Of a stretch of 64,000 nt of DNA, positions 35,589 through 54,800 are shown one piece after another. The notes under the pieces are model-generated. The model was not told the origin of the DNA, searched no databases, and saw only the letters and a list, made by a program, of their open reading frames with translations. The position numbers were made by a program, and so were the translations under genes. The number at the start of each line of letters is the position of its first letter. Positions within the stretch are counted from its first letter, which is position 1. Source of the stretch: Piromyces finnis (Eukaryota; Neocallimastigomycota; Neocallimastigomycetes; Neocallimastigales; Neocallimastigaceae); NCBI GenBank assembly GCA_002104945.1, contig MCFH01000002.1, positions 310,001 to 374,000 on the forward strand, in the 5' to 3' direction.

Positions 35589-36119
35589 TCGTTCCAGTTT
35601 TTATCCTGGTTGTTAAGGCGTTTCCTTAGCATATATAAGGCTTCTGGTTCGACCCCGCAGATGTCAGTGCCTGTGGATTTTCCCACTGGGTTTGCCATGG
35701 GTTGGGTTATGATATTCAGGTAAGTATAAATGAACTTTCTAATTTACTACTATGATAATAACACTCGTCTAGCCGGCCTGAGAGGGTCTAGTGTACATGG
35801 TACATTCCAAATTAGAACTTAATAAGTGGTGACTTAGGCTATGCCAAAAACACATAATATTCCTTAATCAATTTAAGTGTAAACATTAGGGGGCGGTTGA
35901 CACGTGATCAAATTGACTATAAGAGGCTTAGCATTGTAGTTGTGAAATATCGTACAACGACATGCATCTAATGTACATGGATTAAGTGAGCGTCGAAGCT
36001 GAAGAAACAGTATGACAGACCAGGAGGGTCACAACCACCTAGCAATAGGAATGAGCCAACGTTTCTCTAAGAACCACCATTGGAGCTAACTCTGATCGAT
36101 GGGAGAAATGCACTCGGAA

Positions 36120-36147
<28 letters not shown>
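35589..36147 (+). mobile_element. tRNA-derived SINE, copy 2 (longer form, with target-site duplication)
   Basis: This is the same element as at 27734. It has the B-box GGTTCGACCCC, a 534-nt body and an A-tail of up to 27 A. It is flanked by the 13-nt direct repeat AATTCTAGTGATG (35576-35588 and 36148-36160); the last tail A bases overlap the repeat. It carries 55 nt at 35809-35863 that copy 1 lacks. That segment is bordered by ATTCC on both sides, so copy 1 looks like the deletion form. Apart from this and one base (CATATATAAGG here, CATACATAAGG in copy 1), I found no difference by eye, which implies recent activity. It sits upstream of zinc-finger gene B. Confidence 0.88.
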
Positions 36148-36150
<3 letters not shown>

Positions 36151-36195
36151 TCTAGTGATGGTGGTGATGGTGATGGTGATGGTGGTGGTAGTAAT
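36148..36195. repeat. GATGGT-type microsatellite at the SINE insertion site
   Basis: GATGGTGGTGATGGTGATGG-type triplet repeats directly follow the downstream target-site duplication, so the SINE landed at the edge of this repeat. Confidence 0.8.
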
Positions 36196-36982
36196 ATAAT
36201 TTTCTAATAAATAATATTTTATCATAAAAAATAATTATAATAAAAAATGTTTTGATTTTTTTTAATATTTTATTAAAACAATTTCTATTTAAAAAAAGGT
36301 TATTAAAAAAATAAGCAAACAGAATGAATATAAAAAAAGTATTAATTATTATCTTTTTTCTTTTTTTTACTTGTCACTTTTTTTTTTTTTTTTTGATTTA
36401 ATTTATTAATGGGATAAATTTAATATAAAATTTTTTAATTAAAAAAAAAAAAATTTAAGAAATTTCGATAAAATTTAAAGATACAAAATGAGTCAACAAA
36501 TAAAAAAAAATTTAATTTTACCTTTTCTAAAAAAAAAAAAGGTTTTTATTAATAATAAAAAAAAGGTTCATTTTCAAATAGGAAAAAATGTTTTTTTTTT
36601 ATCATTTCTATAAATATAAAAGAAAAAAAAAGGAATAATATTTATTTTTTATTATTTCAATAGTTATATTTAATAATTAGTTATTTTTATTGTTTTCTTT
36701 TATTCAAAAAAAAAAACTTTTGGGTATAAAAAAAAAATTCAAATTATTTTATATATATAGAAAATAAAAAAAAAATAGTAAATATCTATAGAATATAGCT
36801 GTAAAAGAGAGATAAAATTGTAATATGCTTATTACTTTTTTTATGATTATTTACATAAATTTTATAAAAATCTTCTATTTATATAAATATTGTAAAACAG
36901 AATAGGGATCACTTGAAAAGTGGTGTTATTTTTTGATAATTATAATTATAATTATAATTATTAAACATTACAAACTATTATC

Positions 36983-37015
<33 letters not shown>

Positions 37016-37139
37016 CTATTATTATTATTATTATTATTATCTATTATTATTATTATTATTTCATCATTGTTTTTTATTATTTTATATTAACTATATATGT
37101 ATATATCAACTTTCTATAATTTAAATGGTTCTTTTTATC
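36196..37139. other. Intergenic between SINE copy 2 and the Munc13-like gene
   Basis: This stretch is A/T-rich, with an interrupted (TTA)n tract at about 36976-37061 that gives open frames of Ile/Tyr. It is the 3' flank of the minus-strand Munc13-like gene. I see no gene. Confidence 0.5.
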
Positions 37140-43343
<6,204 letters not shown>

Positions 43344-45486
43344 TTTTCTTTAAAAAAAAAAAAAAGATAGATATCTATTTATTTAAAAAATTATTTACTT
43401 ATTTCAAAATTGTCTACCAAAATTTAAAATTGTTTTGAATTTTTGTTTGTTATTATATTAACATTTAATATTATATTTAATGCTTTGTTCTTATTCTTTT
43501 TTTATTATATTTTTTTTTTCCTTTTTTTCGTTTTTGAAATTTGTAATTTTGTAATTTATATTTTTATTTTATTTTATTTTATTTTTATTTTGAAACTTAA
43601 ATTTTATTTATTTTATTTCGATAATGTTGTTTTATTGTTTATTTTTTATTATTAATTTCTTTTTTTTTGTTTAGTATATTGATATTGTCTTTTGCTAATT
43701 AAAAAAAAAAAAGGTTTGTAATAATACTCTATTAACTATAGTGAATTGTATAGATATACTAAATTCATATTTTCTTGAAGTATTATGGTTGAATGTATTA
43801 TATTATTTTTAATACTTTCCAAAATATTTAATGTAATAAAAATAATATAAAGAATGAGTTTTCTTTTTTTTTTTTTTAGTTCAGATTTATATCTATCTAA
43901 ATTAAAATTTAAACTCTTAGCAACACAATGACTAATGAAAAAAAAAAATATTTTTTTTTTAAAAAAAGAAAAGAAATTGAAATTTTGATTTTTTGTTATA
44001 TTTTAATTTCTTTTGCTGCTAAATATAAAAAACTTAATTTATTAATAAAATTTAATTAAAAATTAAACATTTGAATTTTTATTTAAAATTAAAAAAAATT
44101 GAAACCATTAATTAATTAATGATATTTATTTATTTATATATTATTCATTCATTTACTTAGTTATATCCTTTTTTTACTTTTTAACATATTTATTTAATTA
44201 TTTACATTGACTTTATTCATTTACTTTAAAAAAAAAATAAAAACTTTAATTCTTATGATTTTTGACTTTTTTTGTATTATTCTTATAATTTAATTAATAA
44301 CCAAATTTAACATTATTTCCTATCCATAATTAATTCTTCTGATTTTAATTTACATAAATTAAATTCAAAAAATAAACAATCTTAATTAATAATAAAACCA
44401 ATTTTTATTATTTCAAAAGTATTCCATAGTCATAAAGTAAAAAAGTAACAAATATTATGATATATTTTTTTTTATTTAAAGTTTTATAATTTCTTTTTTA
44501 CTTAATGATATTTTACTTATTTCTACCAATAATATCACGAATTCAGGTTTAAGAATATTAAATTGAAAAGAATAATTTCAATATATTTTATATAATCATC
44601 ATTAATTATTTTATATATAAAAAATGTAGTGGCAATTATTGTCTTTTTTTTTTTTGAAATTGTGGCATTAAAACTAGGTTGAAAAAACTTTGGATTATTC
44701 ATTCATTTACTTAGTTATTCATTTATCTATTTAGTTATATTATTTAGTTATTTATTTAAATATTATTAATTGCTTTCACCCAAATTAATTATTACTTAGC
44801 ATTATTAATAATAACATATATATATCATTTAGTTAAATTCATCTTTCTATTATATTCATATATTTTAAATGTATTGTTACTTAACGCTAATTACATTGAA
44901 GAGAATATTTCATTTATTAATTTATTATTAATTATAACAATAATAATAACAATAGTAATAAATGTTACCCATAAGTAACAAAAAAAAAGTTTATTCATAT
45001 TTTTTATAATAGATCAGTTTTTATTAGTTTATTAATTATTATAAAAATATTTTTTAAAATAAAATATGATAGATAGAATAGATATTTTTTATTTCTTTAT
45101 CATTATACATATTACAATAAAAAAAAATATTAAAATATCTATAATTATTTAATTTTTAATACCAATGATAAATGATATACTATATTTTTTAAGAAATATA
45201 TATAAATAAAAGATATTATAAAAATAAAAAGCTTAATTTTAATTATCATTAAATTATGTAATGCTTTTATTTAAAAAATCTTACCAATATTAAGTTCATT
45301 ATTGAAATGACTTTAATATTTGATTGTTTCTTTTATTAATACCTGAAAATAATCAGTTAAATAATGTTAAGTTCTATATTTTATACAATATCATTTAGAA
45401 ATGACAAATACAATATTTTAATTAAAACAACTTTAATATATAAATATTATATTTCTTTTAAACATAATAAAAAGAAAAAAAGTAAT

Positions 45487-45488
45487 TA

Positions 45489-45526
<38 letters not shown>

Positions 45527-45532
45527 ATTAAT

Positions 45533-45564
<32 letters not shown>

Positions 45565-45568
45565 ATTA

Positions 45569-45617
<49 letters not shown>

Positions 45618-45715
45618 ATTATTATGCTTATTATTATTATGTTTATTATTATTATTATTATTATTAATTATTATTATGTTTATTATTATTATTATTATTA
45701 TTATTATTGTTATTA

Positions 45716-45770
<55 letters not shown>

Positions 45771-45790
45771 ATTATTATTATTGTTATTAA
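45487..45790. repeat. Interrupted (ATT)n block, about 300 nt
   Basis: Long ATT runs are broken at near-regular points by AATT, GTT and ATGCTT/ATGTTT variants. This suggests that segments of an already interrupted array were themselves duplicated. Confidence 0.9.
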
Positions 45791-46648
45791 TTTTTTTTTT
45801 TTTATGATATTTAATAAACTATTATTTTCATAATTAAATTATATGAAATTTATAATATATAATTAAATTCTAATGTTACTAAGAATTAAATAAAGTTTAG
45901 AAAGAAAAATATATAAAATGTTAAAATAGAAAAATTAAAAAATAATTATATTCTTATAATGATGATATTCTTTTTAAATAGTGGATAGTTTAGATAAAAT
46001 GAAGAAAGTATAAGAAGTTATTATATAAAAATGACAAAGCCTTTTTTTCTTTAAATTTAATTAATAATAAAGTCTTGATAGAAAAAAGGTGTTTTTTTTT
46101 TTTTTTGAAAAGTTGAAACGGTTTGGCTTATAGATTTTTATTAATTTTAAGAATAATTATGAAAATATTGAGATTAAATAAAATTATAGGTAATTGTTTC
46201 TTGAAAAAAAATAGAAATTAATGGTTCATAAATTAATGATTTAATATTTATCCTTGATTTTGATCGGTTCGAAAAAAATCCAGGATGGAGATTCAATCAA
46301 AGTAGATATTTATCATTATTGATATTAATAGTATTTTATGTTATATTTTTTTTTATAAATATACAATGTAATGACTCTTTTAAACATATATTAAAAAAAA
46401 AAAAATCATATATATAAAGAATGCTTTTCTCCAATAAAATATGGATAATATGAATACACATATTTAATATTTAGTAGTAACAAAAGCAACAATAATAATA
46501 AGATCATTTTTTTTTTTGAATTATTTCTTTTCTTTTCTTTTATTTTACTTGGCTTTATTAATACTTCTTTTTTTATATAAGTAATGTAATTTAGATAAAC
46601 ATTATATTTTATATAATAATTAAATAACTCTATTTTTTTTATTATTGA

Positions 46649-46651
<3 letters not shown>

Positions 46652-46680
<29 letters not shown>
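46652..46680. repeat. (TA)n microsatellite
   Basis: About 14 TA units just downstream of the EFM5-like gene's 3' end. Confidence 0.9.
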
Positions 46681-46683
<3 letters not shown>

Positions 46684-46767
46684 TTACTGTTCTTAAAATT
46701 ATATTATATATTTTTAATTTTATAATTCTTTTTTTTTCTTTTTTTTTTTTTTAAAAAAAAATATCAT

Positions 46768-48119
46768 TTAAATATCTTTTTCATCTTTCCATTTTAAAAA
46801 GTTTGATTCGTAGTTTGAGAAACAACAGAATTCATTGGATAAACCACCACGATGTAATGGTTCAAAAGTGGTTGTTTTGCAGTTTAATATACGTTTAATT
46901 AATTCAGTTTGAACACGACCTGGAATTTTATTGATAGGAAAAAATAAAGTTTAAATGTATTTTACACATATATATATTATTATATATTTTTGTTAATACA
47001 AAGGTTTAAAATATATTATTTCTTTATTTTAAAAAAATTATTATATTATTTTTTTTTTTAAACTTACCGGTACAAGCAATAATTTTACCGTTTTCTTTAA
47101 GAATCCAACGAGTAGTCATACTAGCTTTGACTAAACATTCTTCACTTAAAAATGGTGGATCCATAACAACAACATCGAATTTATTCTTTAAAGTTCTTTT
47201 ATCTTTATCTTCTGATTCCTTTTCTGGTAAGTATGTAAATTTAAGTGGTGATTTGTAATCGTAAAATACAAATTCTGGTCCATATACATTGAATCTTTCA
47301 TCAAATTCAAAAACAACAACATTTCTTTTTGGAACTGGTCTTAAAGACTAATATTTTAATATTTGTTATAATGTTGAATATAATATTGAATGTAATTTTT
47401 AATAATTTTTTTAAATAAAAAAAATAATTAGATAAATTTAATAATTATACAACAACAACAGTTTCTTTTTTTCTTTTTTCTTTTTATTCTTCGTTTTTGT
47501 TACCTTGTATTTTACGAAAACTGAAGGACTACAGAGACAAGCAATCCAACCATTTTCTGGTGAAGCATCAATAGCTTCTTGAATTAATTTTAATTGTGTA
47601 TCATCATCATACTAATTTAATGACAAAAATAATAAATTCATTTAAAAATATTTTATTAATTTTCAATATATCACCTAAATTATTATTATAATATTACTTT
47701 ATTTCGAGGTAGATATTATATTGACAAGTATTAAAAATTTCTGCTTACCCAAAATTGACTTAATCTTTATTATAATTTTGAATGTTGTATTATATAAATT
47801 TAATTATCAATTTATTTTGAAATTAAAATATTATATATATTATTATTTTTTTTAGTTGGTAAATTATTAATATTATATAAATAAAGTTCTTTCATATAAG
47901 ATTTAAAATTTATATTTACTGCCAATCTTCTTTGAAATCTTCCATAGAAATTTTTATGTCTTCAGCTTCTTCTTCATTTTCATTTTGAATATCGTCAAAA
48001 CGCTTTTCAGATAATTGCTTTAATTTTTCGAATTTATCTTGTTGTTCTTGTTGTTCAGCAAGAAATTGTTGAAGAGCTAATAATGTACTATCAGATAATC
48101 TTAAATCGTCGTCTTCCAT
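46768..48119 (-). CDS. EFM5: eEF1A lysine methyltransferase, EFM5/EEF1AKMT1 (N6AMT2) family
   Basis: The five exons, on the minus strand, are 48119-47920, 47764-47749, 47611-47504, 47347-47068 and 46919-46768, giving 251 aa. The family transfers methyl from SAM to a lysine of elongation factor eEF1A (Lys79 in yeast and human). An N-terminal helix (LSDSTLLALQQFLAEQQEQQ) leads into the family hallmark DWQLSQFWYDDDTQ, rebuilt only when the 16-nt second exon is included. GWIACLCSPSVFVKY and ERFNVYGPEFVFYDY follow, then the catalytic DPPF at residues 171-174 with LSEECL, CTG and the C-terminal NEFCCFSNYE. The human protein is 214 aa; the extra length is mostly a charged insert before DPPF (KESEDKDKRTLKN). 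The start chosen is the ATG at 48119, in an A-rich context; upstream in-frame codons are not family-like. The gene is divergent from the one at 48492, with 372 nt between them. Confidence 0.92.
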
Positions 48120-48491
48120 TTTTATTTTATTTGAATTGTATTTTAAAAAAATTCTAATTTTTAAAAAAATATATAAAGTCTTTAATAATTTAATTTTAAC
48201 CAATCATGTTCAATATTTAATTATAAAAAAGCTTAAAAGATGGTATTGGTAAACATAAAAGAATTTTTAAGGAATTAGAGGGTAAAAATAGTAGCTGAAA
48301 TAGAATTTAAAAGTAAATTTTAACAAAATAAAAAAAAAAAAAAAAATAAATCAAATAAAAAATAAAATTAAAATAAAGTAATAATAAATAATAATAAAAA
48401 AGGAAAGAAAAGAGTTATTATTATTTTATTTTTTGATTTATTTAATAGGAAAAAATATATATATTATACTTATAAAAAGAAAGATAATAAA
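48120..48491. promoter_or_regulatory. Divergent promoter region between the EFM5-like gene and the TM-protein gene
   Basis: These 372 nt separate two start codons pointing away from each other, so both promoters must lie here or overlap the genes. The region is A-rich. No specific factor site is identified. Confidence 0.5.
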
Positions 48492-49310
48492 ATGAGCGGT
48501 TTTAAACCATTTAAAGTTTTAAAGGATTATTCAAAACAACACCCTTTTCAATTTTATTCAATTCTTTGTGTAGTATCTGCAACTGCATATGGTGAATTTA
48601 AATTTCGTTCAATGCGTCGCAAAGAATTATTAATGGGTAAAAATGATGAACCAACAGCTAAAAATGAATATGAACAATATTTAATTTCTCAGAAAAAAAA
48701 GCAAGAAAATCAATTAAGTTTAGACGAAGAAAGAAATAAATTAAAAAATATAATTAATGGTACAAGTAATATCGAAGAAAAAGAAGAGAAGAAAGAAACC
48801 ATTTTAAATAATACAAAAGAAAAATTAAATCAATTAAAGAATGATGTTATATCAAAAAAAGAAAAAATAGAAAATGATGAAAAGGTAAAAAATGCCAAAA
48901 AAGGATTTACTGATGGTATTAAAAAACTTAAAGATAACTCAAAAAAAATAACTAATAAAATTAGTACTGAAAAGTTAACTTCAAAAATAGGAAGAAAGAA
49001 GTCTGATTCAACAAAGTCAACACCTGTAGTTGCAGACGATTCAACACCTTCCAACTTAAATGATAAAATAGAAAATAACAAAGTTGAACCAAAAAATACC
49101 AATACGTTCTTCCATAATGGAAATGAAAAGTTTAGAGATTATCTCCAAAAATTCAATACTAAAAAAGAAGAAAATACTATTTTTAATAAGTACAATAATT
49201 CAACAGAAGATAAGGACAACAGTAGTAATTATATTGATGACGAAATTTATGAAGATAATAATCCTGAAAGAACAATATTTTTATATGATAATTCAAAAAA
49301 TAACTATTAA
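48492..49310 (+). CDS. Lysine-rich single-TM protein, 272 aa, function unknown
   Basis: This is a single open frame from ATG (AAAATGAGC context) to TAA, with no intron seen. The N-terminus is short and basic (FKPFKVLKDYSKQHPF). A hydrophobic segment at about residues 19-36 (FQFYSILCVVSATAYGEF) comes next, and then a basic FRSMRRKE stop-transfer-like motif. The remainder is a highly charged Lys/Glu/Asn-rich helix with likely coiled coil (residues ~65-165), including KKGFTDGIKKLKDNSKK, and a Ser/Thr/Asn-rich tail. The layout is that of a small tail-exposed membrane protein, perhaps mitochondrial or ER, but there is no family signature I can name. It is divergent from the eEF1A methyltransferase gene and convergent with APC1. 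The charged, TK-rich helix is loosely like the repeat protein at 62.9 kb, which may only reflect composition. Confidence 0.75.
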   Translation: MSGFKPFKVLKDYSKQHPFQFYSILCVVSATAYGEFKFRSMRRKELLMGKNDEPTAKNEYEQYLISQKKKQENQLSLDEERNKLKNIINGTSNIEEKEEKKETILNNTKEKLNQLKNDVISKKEKIENDEKVKNAKKGFTDGIKKLKDNSKKITNKISTEKLTSKIGRKKSDSTKSTPVVADDSTPSNLNDKIENNKVEPKNTNTFFHNGNEKFRDYLQKFNTKKEENTIFNKYNNSTEDKDNSSNYIDDEIYEDNNPERTIFLYDNSKNNY

Positions 49311-49944
49311 ACTATTATTAATATATGAATATACTTAATAACAATAATAAATAACCAATCTTTTATCTGATGTATAAAAATAAAAAAGATAATGTTTAAG
49401 CATCATCATTATAATGAAATAATAGCATATATATTTTAAAAACAAACAAACAAACAATATTTATAATTAATAATATTGTTTTTTATTTTTCTTTTTTCTT
49501 TTCTTTTTTCTTTCATCATAATAGTTATTTAATTCATTCATTCATTCATTTAAAAATAGAAATTAATAATCAAATTATACCTTTGAAAAAATAATAATAA
49601 TGATAAATTATTTATTAATAAACTTTTAATAAAATATTTGATAACAAATACTACTTTTAAAAATAGTAAATTTTATTAATAAATACAATTAAAAGGGAAA
49701 AAGAATTACTGAATATATATAGTTCTATTTATTTATTTATTATAAATTTTTAAGTTATCGTTGTATTTAAGTTAATGAAAACTATTTTAATAGATATTAT
49801 TCTGCTTTTATTTACATGTGTTTGATAAAAAATATATAATAGATTTGTGTATAATGTATATATATATATATATATTTTATATAAAATGAAAAAAAAAAAA
49901 AAAAGGATGAAATTTAAAAGAATAAAAAAGATATAAACAATTAT
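49311..49944. other. Convergent intergenic region
   Basis: This is a 3'-to-3' spacer between the TM-protein gene and APC1. It holds A/T homopolymers and a short (TA)n tract near 49858. There is no gene. Confidence 0.5.
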
Positions 49945-51854
49945 TTATTTACTTGAACTTTCATTGTTGCCATTATCATCATCATTATCATTAGGATTAC
50001 TTTTATTTATTAAATTTAAAAGCTGATAGGTGACCGAGTTTAATTTTGGAGTAACAACATAGAAAAAGGCATCAGTTTTAAAATTGTTTGAAATTAAATT
50101 ATATTCACTGCTAGAATCACTGATGGAAGAAGTAGTATTGAGAATCGAAGGAAAATCAATTTCATTTGAATATTTATTAAATGATTTACGAATATCAATA
50201 AGTTCATCTAAGTATGGAACATCATGATAATTTAAATAACTACCAATAAAATTAAAATCTCTATCGGATAAGGGTATGTTGTTATTATCTATATCCGTTG
50301 TTCGCAATAAAATGAAACTTTTTAATTTTTCTTCAAAATTTGGAATAACTTTACATATCATATATTTATAGCTTTCATCGTACGATAAGGTACTTTGAAT
50401 CTTTCCATATTCTTTATCTCCATTATTAATAAAGCTGTCACTAATATCTTCATTAATTTTACTATTTATAAAAAATAAATCTAATTGAAGATAAATTTGT
50501 GATAAAAGACTAGCTTCATTATAATGTCTTGTGTTATTTTGTAAATAACGGGCATCTAATTAATTTTAATATAAAATAATAATGTTATTATTTTTAATAT
50601 GTATAATAGATAATTAATTATAATCATTTAATAAGTATTATTTACCACTTGTAATTGTGTTAATGATATTAAAATAATAGGCTATAATTAATTTTAAATT
50701 CCAGAGATAATAGACTGATCCTTTTTCATAGAAATCATTATGGATAATATTCACCGAAGAATAGACATGTAACAAATTTAATTTATCTGTGGAAATACAT
50801 TTATAAAGAATGGTTGAGAAAAAGTCGGATATTCTCTTGCTTTCATCATTAATCATCTTAATCATTTCCTTATCTTCCTTATTATCAATAGGCAATTCAT
50901 AATAACTACATATAATTTTAGCAAATGCTGTAATAATTGGATCTTCTGTAAATGAAGATAAGAAATCTTTAAAGATATTTTGCTTTTGACTATTCTTTTT
51001 ATACTTTGTTGACATTAAGTTTGAAAACGTTCTACACAATATACTTTTATTTCCTTTTGGATCCTAAATAAGAGAGAGTAATATTAAAAAAATTATTGAT
51101 TAATTAATAAATATGTATAAAATATTATTTAATAAATAATTCTACTTTTTTTTTTTTTTTTTTTTTAAAGAAAAACTTACCTTATTATAATCTAAATGCC
51201 CACTTTTTCTATTTACTATAATAGTCTGTGTTTCTTTTATTCTATCTAGATGTTTTGGGTTTTCTAAGAAATTCAATGTAATAGGCCAATATCTTGGGTT
51301 TTCTATTTTTATAGATTTTATCATATCAAATTCTGGAAGGATACAGGGAGTAACCATCTTAATATCTTGTGTAGGTGTATCATTATTAACATGTTTAATA
51401 TCATATCTTGTTATATTATCATATACAGTAACTGTAATTGGAACAGGGCAAATATTTTTATCATTAATATTTCTTGTAACTAAACAACGACGTTCAACAG
51501 CTAATGCCCATAAATGTCTGAATGCTTGTAAATGAGATCGATTATCAATTACAGTTGTTGGGTATTTTGGATATAATGAGCATATTAATGCGGCAATAGC
51601 TTTATTGGATGTTCCTAATGTATATGTACCACCACCTAAAAAGAGGAAACCAATAGCCATATGACATGCCATATGACTACCATATCCAATATCTGATGAA
51701 ACTTTACCATGTAATTTTCTTAATTTTCTTAGTAAACCTAAATTTCCTGAACCTGCCATTAATACACTTAATGAAACAGCCACAACATCTAAACATGATC
51801 TTGCAATGGTCTTATTTAACTTTTCAGAATAAGTATTTGCTAAATTTGAAATTT

Positions 51855-51896
<42 letters not shown>

Positions 51897-54800
51897 GTTA
51901 TAAAAGCATAAATATTTTATATATAAATTTTTTTAAAATTTAATATTTCAACACAAAACTATTACAATTTTTTTTTTTTACCTAATGAATTAGAATAGGT
52001 CATTAATAAATCGAAATATTTCATTAATGAATTATACGCAATTTGATTAGCTGATCCGGCGAATCTTAATGAAATAGCAAAACAAGCACCTGCAATTATA
52101 TTGAAATAGGCTTGTTTAATGGAAGGTGTCATGAGTTTTTCATTATGATTATTTTGATCCAGAATATCTCTAATAAACTCTGGAAGTTGAGAATAGATCC
52201 ATTCTTCTGTTGGTTCAATAAAGTCCCACATAATAATATTTTTAGATAAAACCAATAAAAGTAAGTAGTCTGCACGAACAGAATCCAATGAAAAGTTCTT
52301 GTTTGGAAGATCTAGATAGGATGCTATCATACTATTATTAGTTTTTAAATACATTAATCCAAGAGCAATAATAGCTGAACTTGATGGTGAACGACTTTTA
52401 ATAAATAATCGAAGTTTATTTGGAATATCTAGATCAGCAAGACATACCGAATCATCACCTTTTCCTAATGTGATTAAACCTAATGAAAAACCAGCTGTTA
52501 AAGAATATGATTCACTAACAGCATTATTATTCAATTTATTTTGTGATTCAAATACTTTTTCAATTTCCCCTAACATAACCTCTGCCATTCTTCTATGACA
52601 TGAACCAATATATAGCCAACCAATACCCATGATGCATGCAATTCTAGTATTAATTGGCATATTTGTTTCTGTTGATTGAGGTGGTAATAATGCTGGTATA
52701 TGAATAGATAATAATCTGGTAACTACAAGATCCATTGTTCCAATATTAGCTACTGATAAACCTAAAAGTAATCCTATCGATGTCATCAAATGTTTTTCTG
52801 TTAGGTATACAAAAGAATTCCAAGTTACCATTTTTTTTAGATGACCGTTCAATCCTAAAGCTAATAATAAGCCCGCATGTTGATTATTTAATTCCTCTGG
52901 TCGATTATATAAAATCCATGAACTATCAACTTCATTGTAATCTGTAATAATTTGTAAACCAGCTGCTACACCATCATGGAAATCAGGCCATTCCATTAGA
53001 TCAGGTGGTACAGGTGGTAAATTAGGATTACTTTCAATTAATTGATTTATATCAAGAATGGTATTAAGTGGAAAGATTTTAATTGTAATATCAATACCAG
53101 GAATAGGATATTTTTTATTTGAAACTGGATATACAGTCCCATAATTAAAAATACCTCTACCAACAGGTAATGCTAATGTTCTAGAAGAAAAAGCTTGTAA
53201 CAAAATATATTGTTCTGTATCATTAATTCTAATATTAAATATTTATAAAATAAAATTATTATAAATATATATTTATTATTAATTAAAAATATAATATTTT
53301 CAATAAAATTTATTTATTTAATAAACTTTATAAATAATAATAAATAATAATAATAGTATACCCTAAATCTGAATTATTTTCGATATAATGTTGAACTGGT
53401 TCAGATGATTGTAATAATTTACTAACTTTTTCAATACGATTATCTTTATTAAATTTCATATTTATAATTTCTGATCGAGGTAAATTAATAGCTTTGGTAT
53501 CATCTTCTTTTTTTGAAGTTTCAACGCAAATATTGTGTATATCATTATTATTAATCTTTTATAAATAATAATATTAATATTGCTATTTTAAGAATTTATT
53601 TTATTATTATTATTATTAACTTACATTATTCTGTAATATCGGAATATTTTCTTGTATTTGAACACTTTGAATTCCGTAATACTGTTCAGCTAAATCTTTT
53701 CTATCTACATAATAGTAATAATAATAAAAGTGAATATTAATTACATAGAATTTATATAATGTATGAATACATACTAATTAATATATATGCTTCAGGCGGC
53801 CAATTATTTGGTGGTGATTTTCTATAAGCTTCAAGTTTTCCCATAATATTTAACATCATTCCAACAGGTAAACATTGAATTTCTTTAAAATAAAACTTAT
53901 CTTTTACCATTTCCAAAATCATTTTTTCCGAGTCCAAAATTAGTAATCTAAAATATTTTGTTATTCTATAGGTTTGTTTGCAAGTATCATGGGTTTTTAA
54001 CTTTTGATGAATGCATTTTTCTGTTTTAAATATAACTGGAATATCAAATATTGATGGATAAGAATTCATGTTTTTATTCTTAACTAATTCATATGTCCAT
54101 TTAAATATTGATGGAGGATGCTTCATAATATACTTTACATCTTCATTCTTTTCAATTTCTTCATTAATTAATTCTAATGATTTTGCTAAATTAATAATAT
54201 TGAAAAAAATATATATTATTAATTAGTTAATTTAATATTAATATCTATAATTATAATTATTATTTACTTACATTTTAATTTATATAATTTCTTTTGAAAA
54301 TTAATTCCTTCTCTTAAGTAATATTCATAATATGTTTGCCATTCAATGCAACATGATAAATGACATAAAAAGAAACCCAATGATCTTAAATGCTTTCTAT
54401 TTATTAAATTTAGTTTTAAATCTTCATAAACCAAATGAAGGGTATACAATATTATAGGTAACCTTTGTGTTAGATCAATATTATTATCTTTAATTTTTGA
54501 ATGAAATATTTTTGATTTTTCATAAAATAAATGGTATTTATAAAATTGGCTTGTTAATGGAGTTGGTTTAATAGTATTATTATTTTTCATTTTTGAATTC
54601 TGTTCTAAATCATTTTCTTTCATTTTTTTTTCATCACATACTGTCTTTGTAAATAATTTCATGTAAGGTTGTTTTTTATTATCATAATGATAGGACGATA
54701 TTATCATTGATTCAAAACTATTATTTTTTATTTCATTTATTTTTTCTGATGCAATTTGCTTTTTTCTGTATTTATTAATACTTGGTTGAAACAATGCAAA

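Larger units (their letters stand above)
43344..46767. other. Intergenic upstream of the Munc13-like gene
   Basis: These 3.4 kb lie between the start of the Munc13-like gene and the 3' end of the EFM5-like gene; both are minus strand. The content is homopolymers, ATT repeats and a (TA)n tract. No coding exon is supported on either strand. Confidence 0.5.

Noticed and set aside
36933-37124. Ile/Tyr-rich open frame on the plus strand
   Set aside because: It comes from a (TTA)n tract, with no domain or start context.
45487-45790. CRISPR-like or satellite array
   Set aside because: It has only interrupted ATT triplets, with no spacer-repeat structure; simple slippage explains it.
48120-48203. 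Upstream extension of the EFM5-like protein
   Set aside because: It begins at a non-ATG codon and codes Lys/Phe/Ile-rich residues unlike the family; the ATG at 48119 fits.
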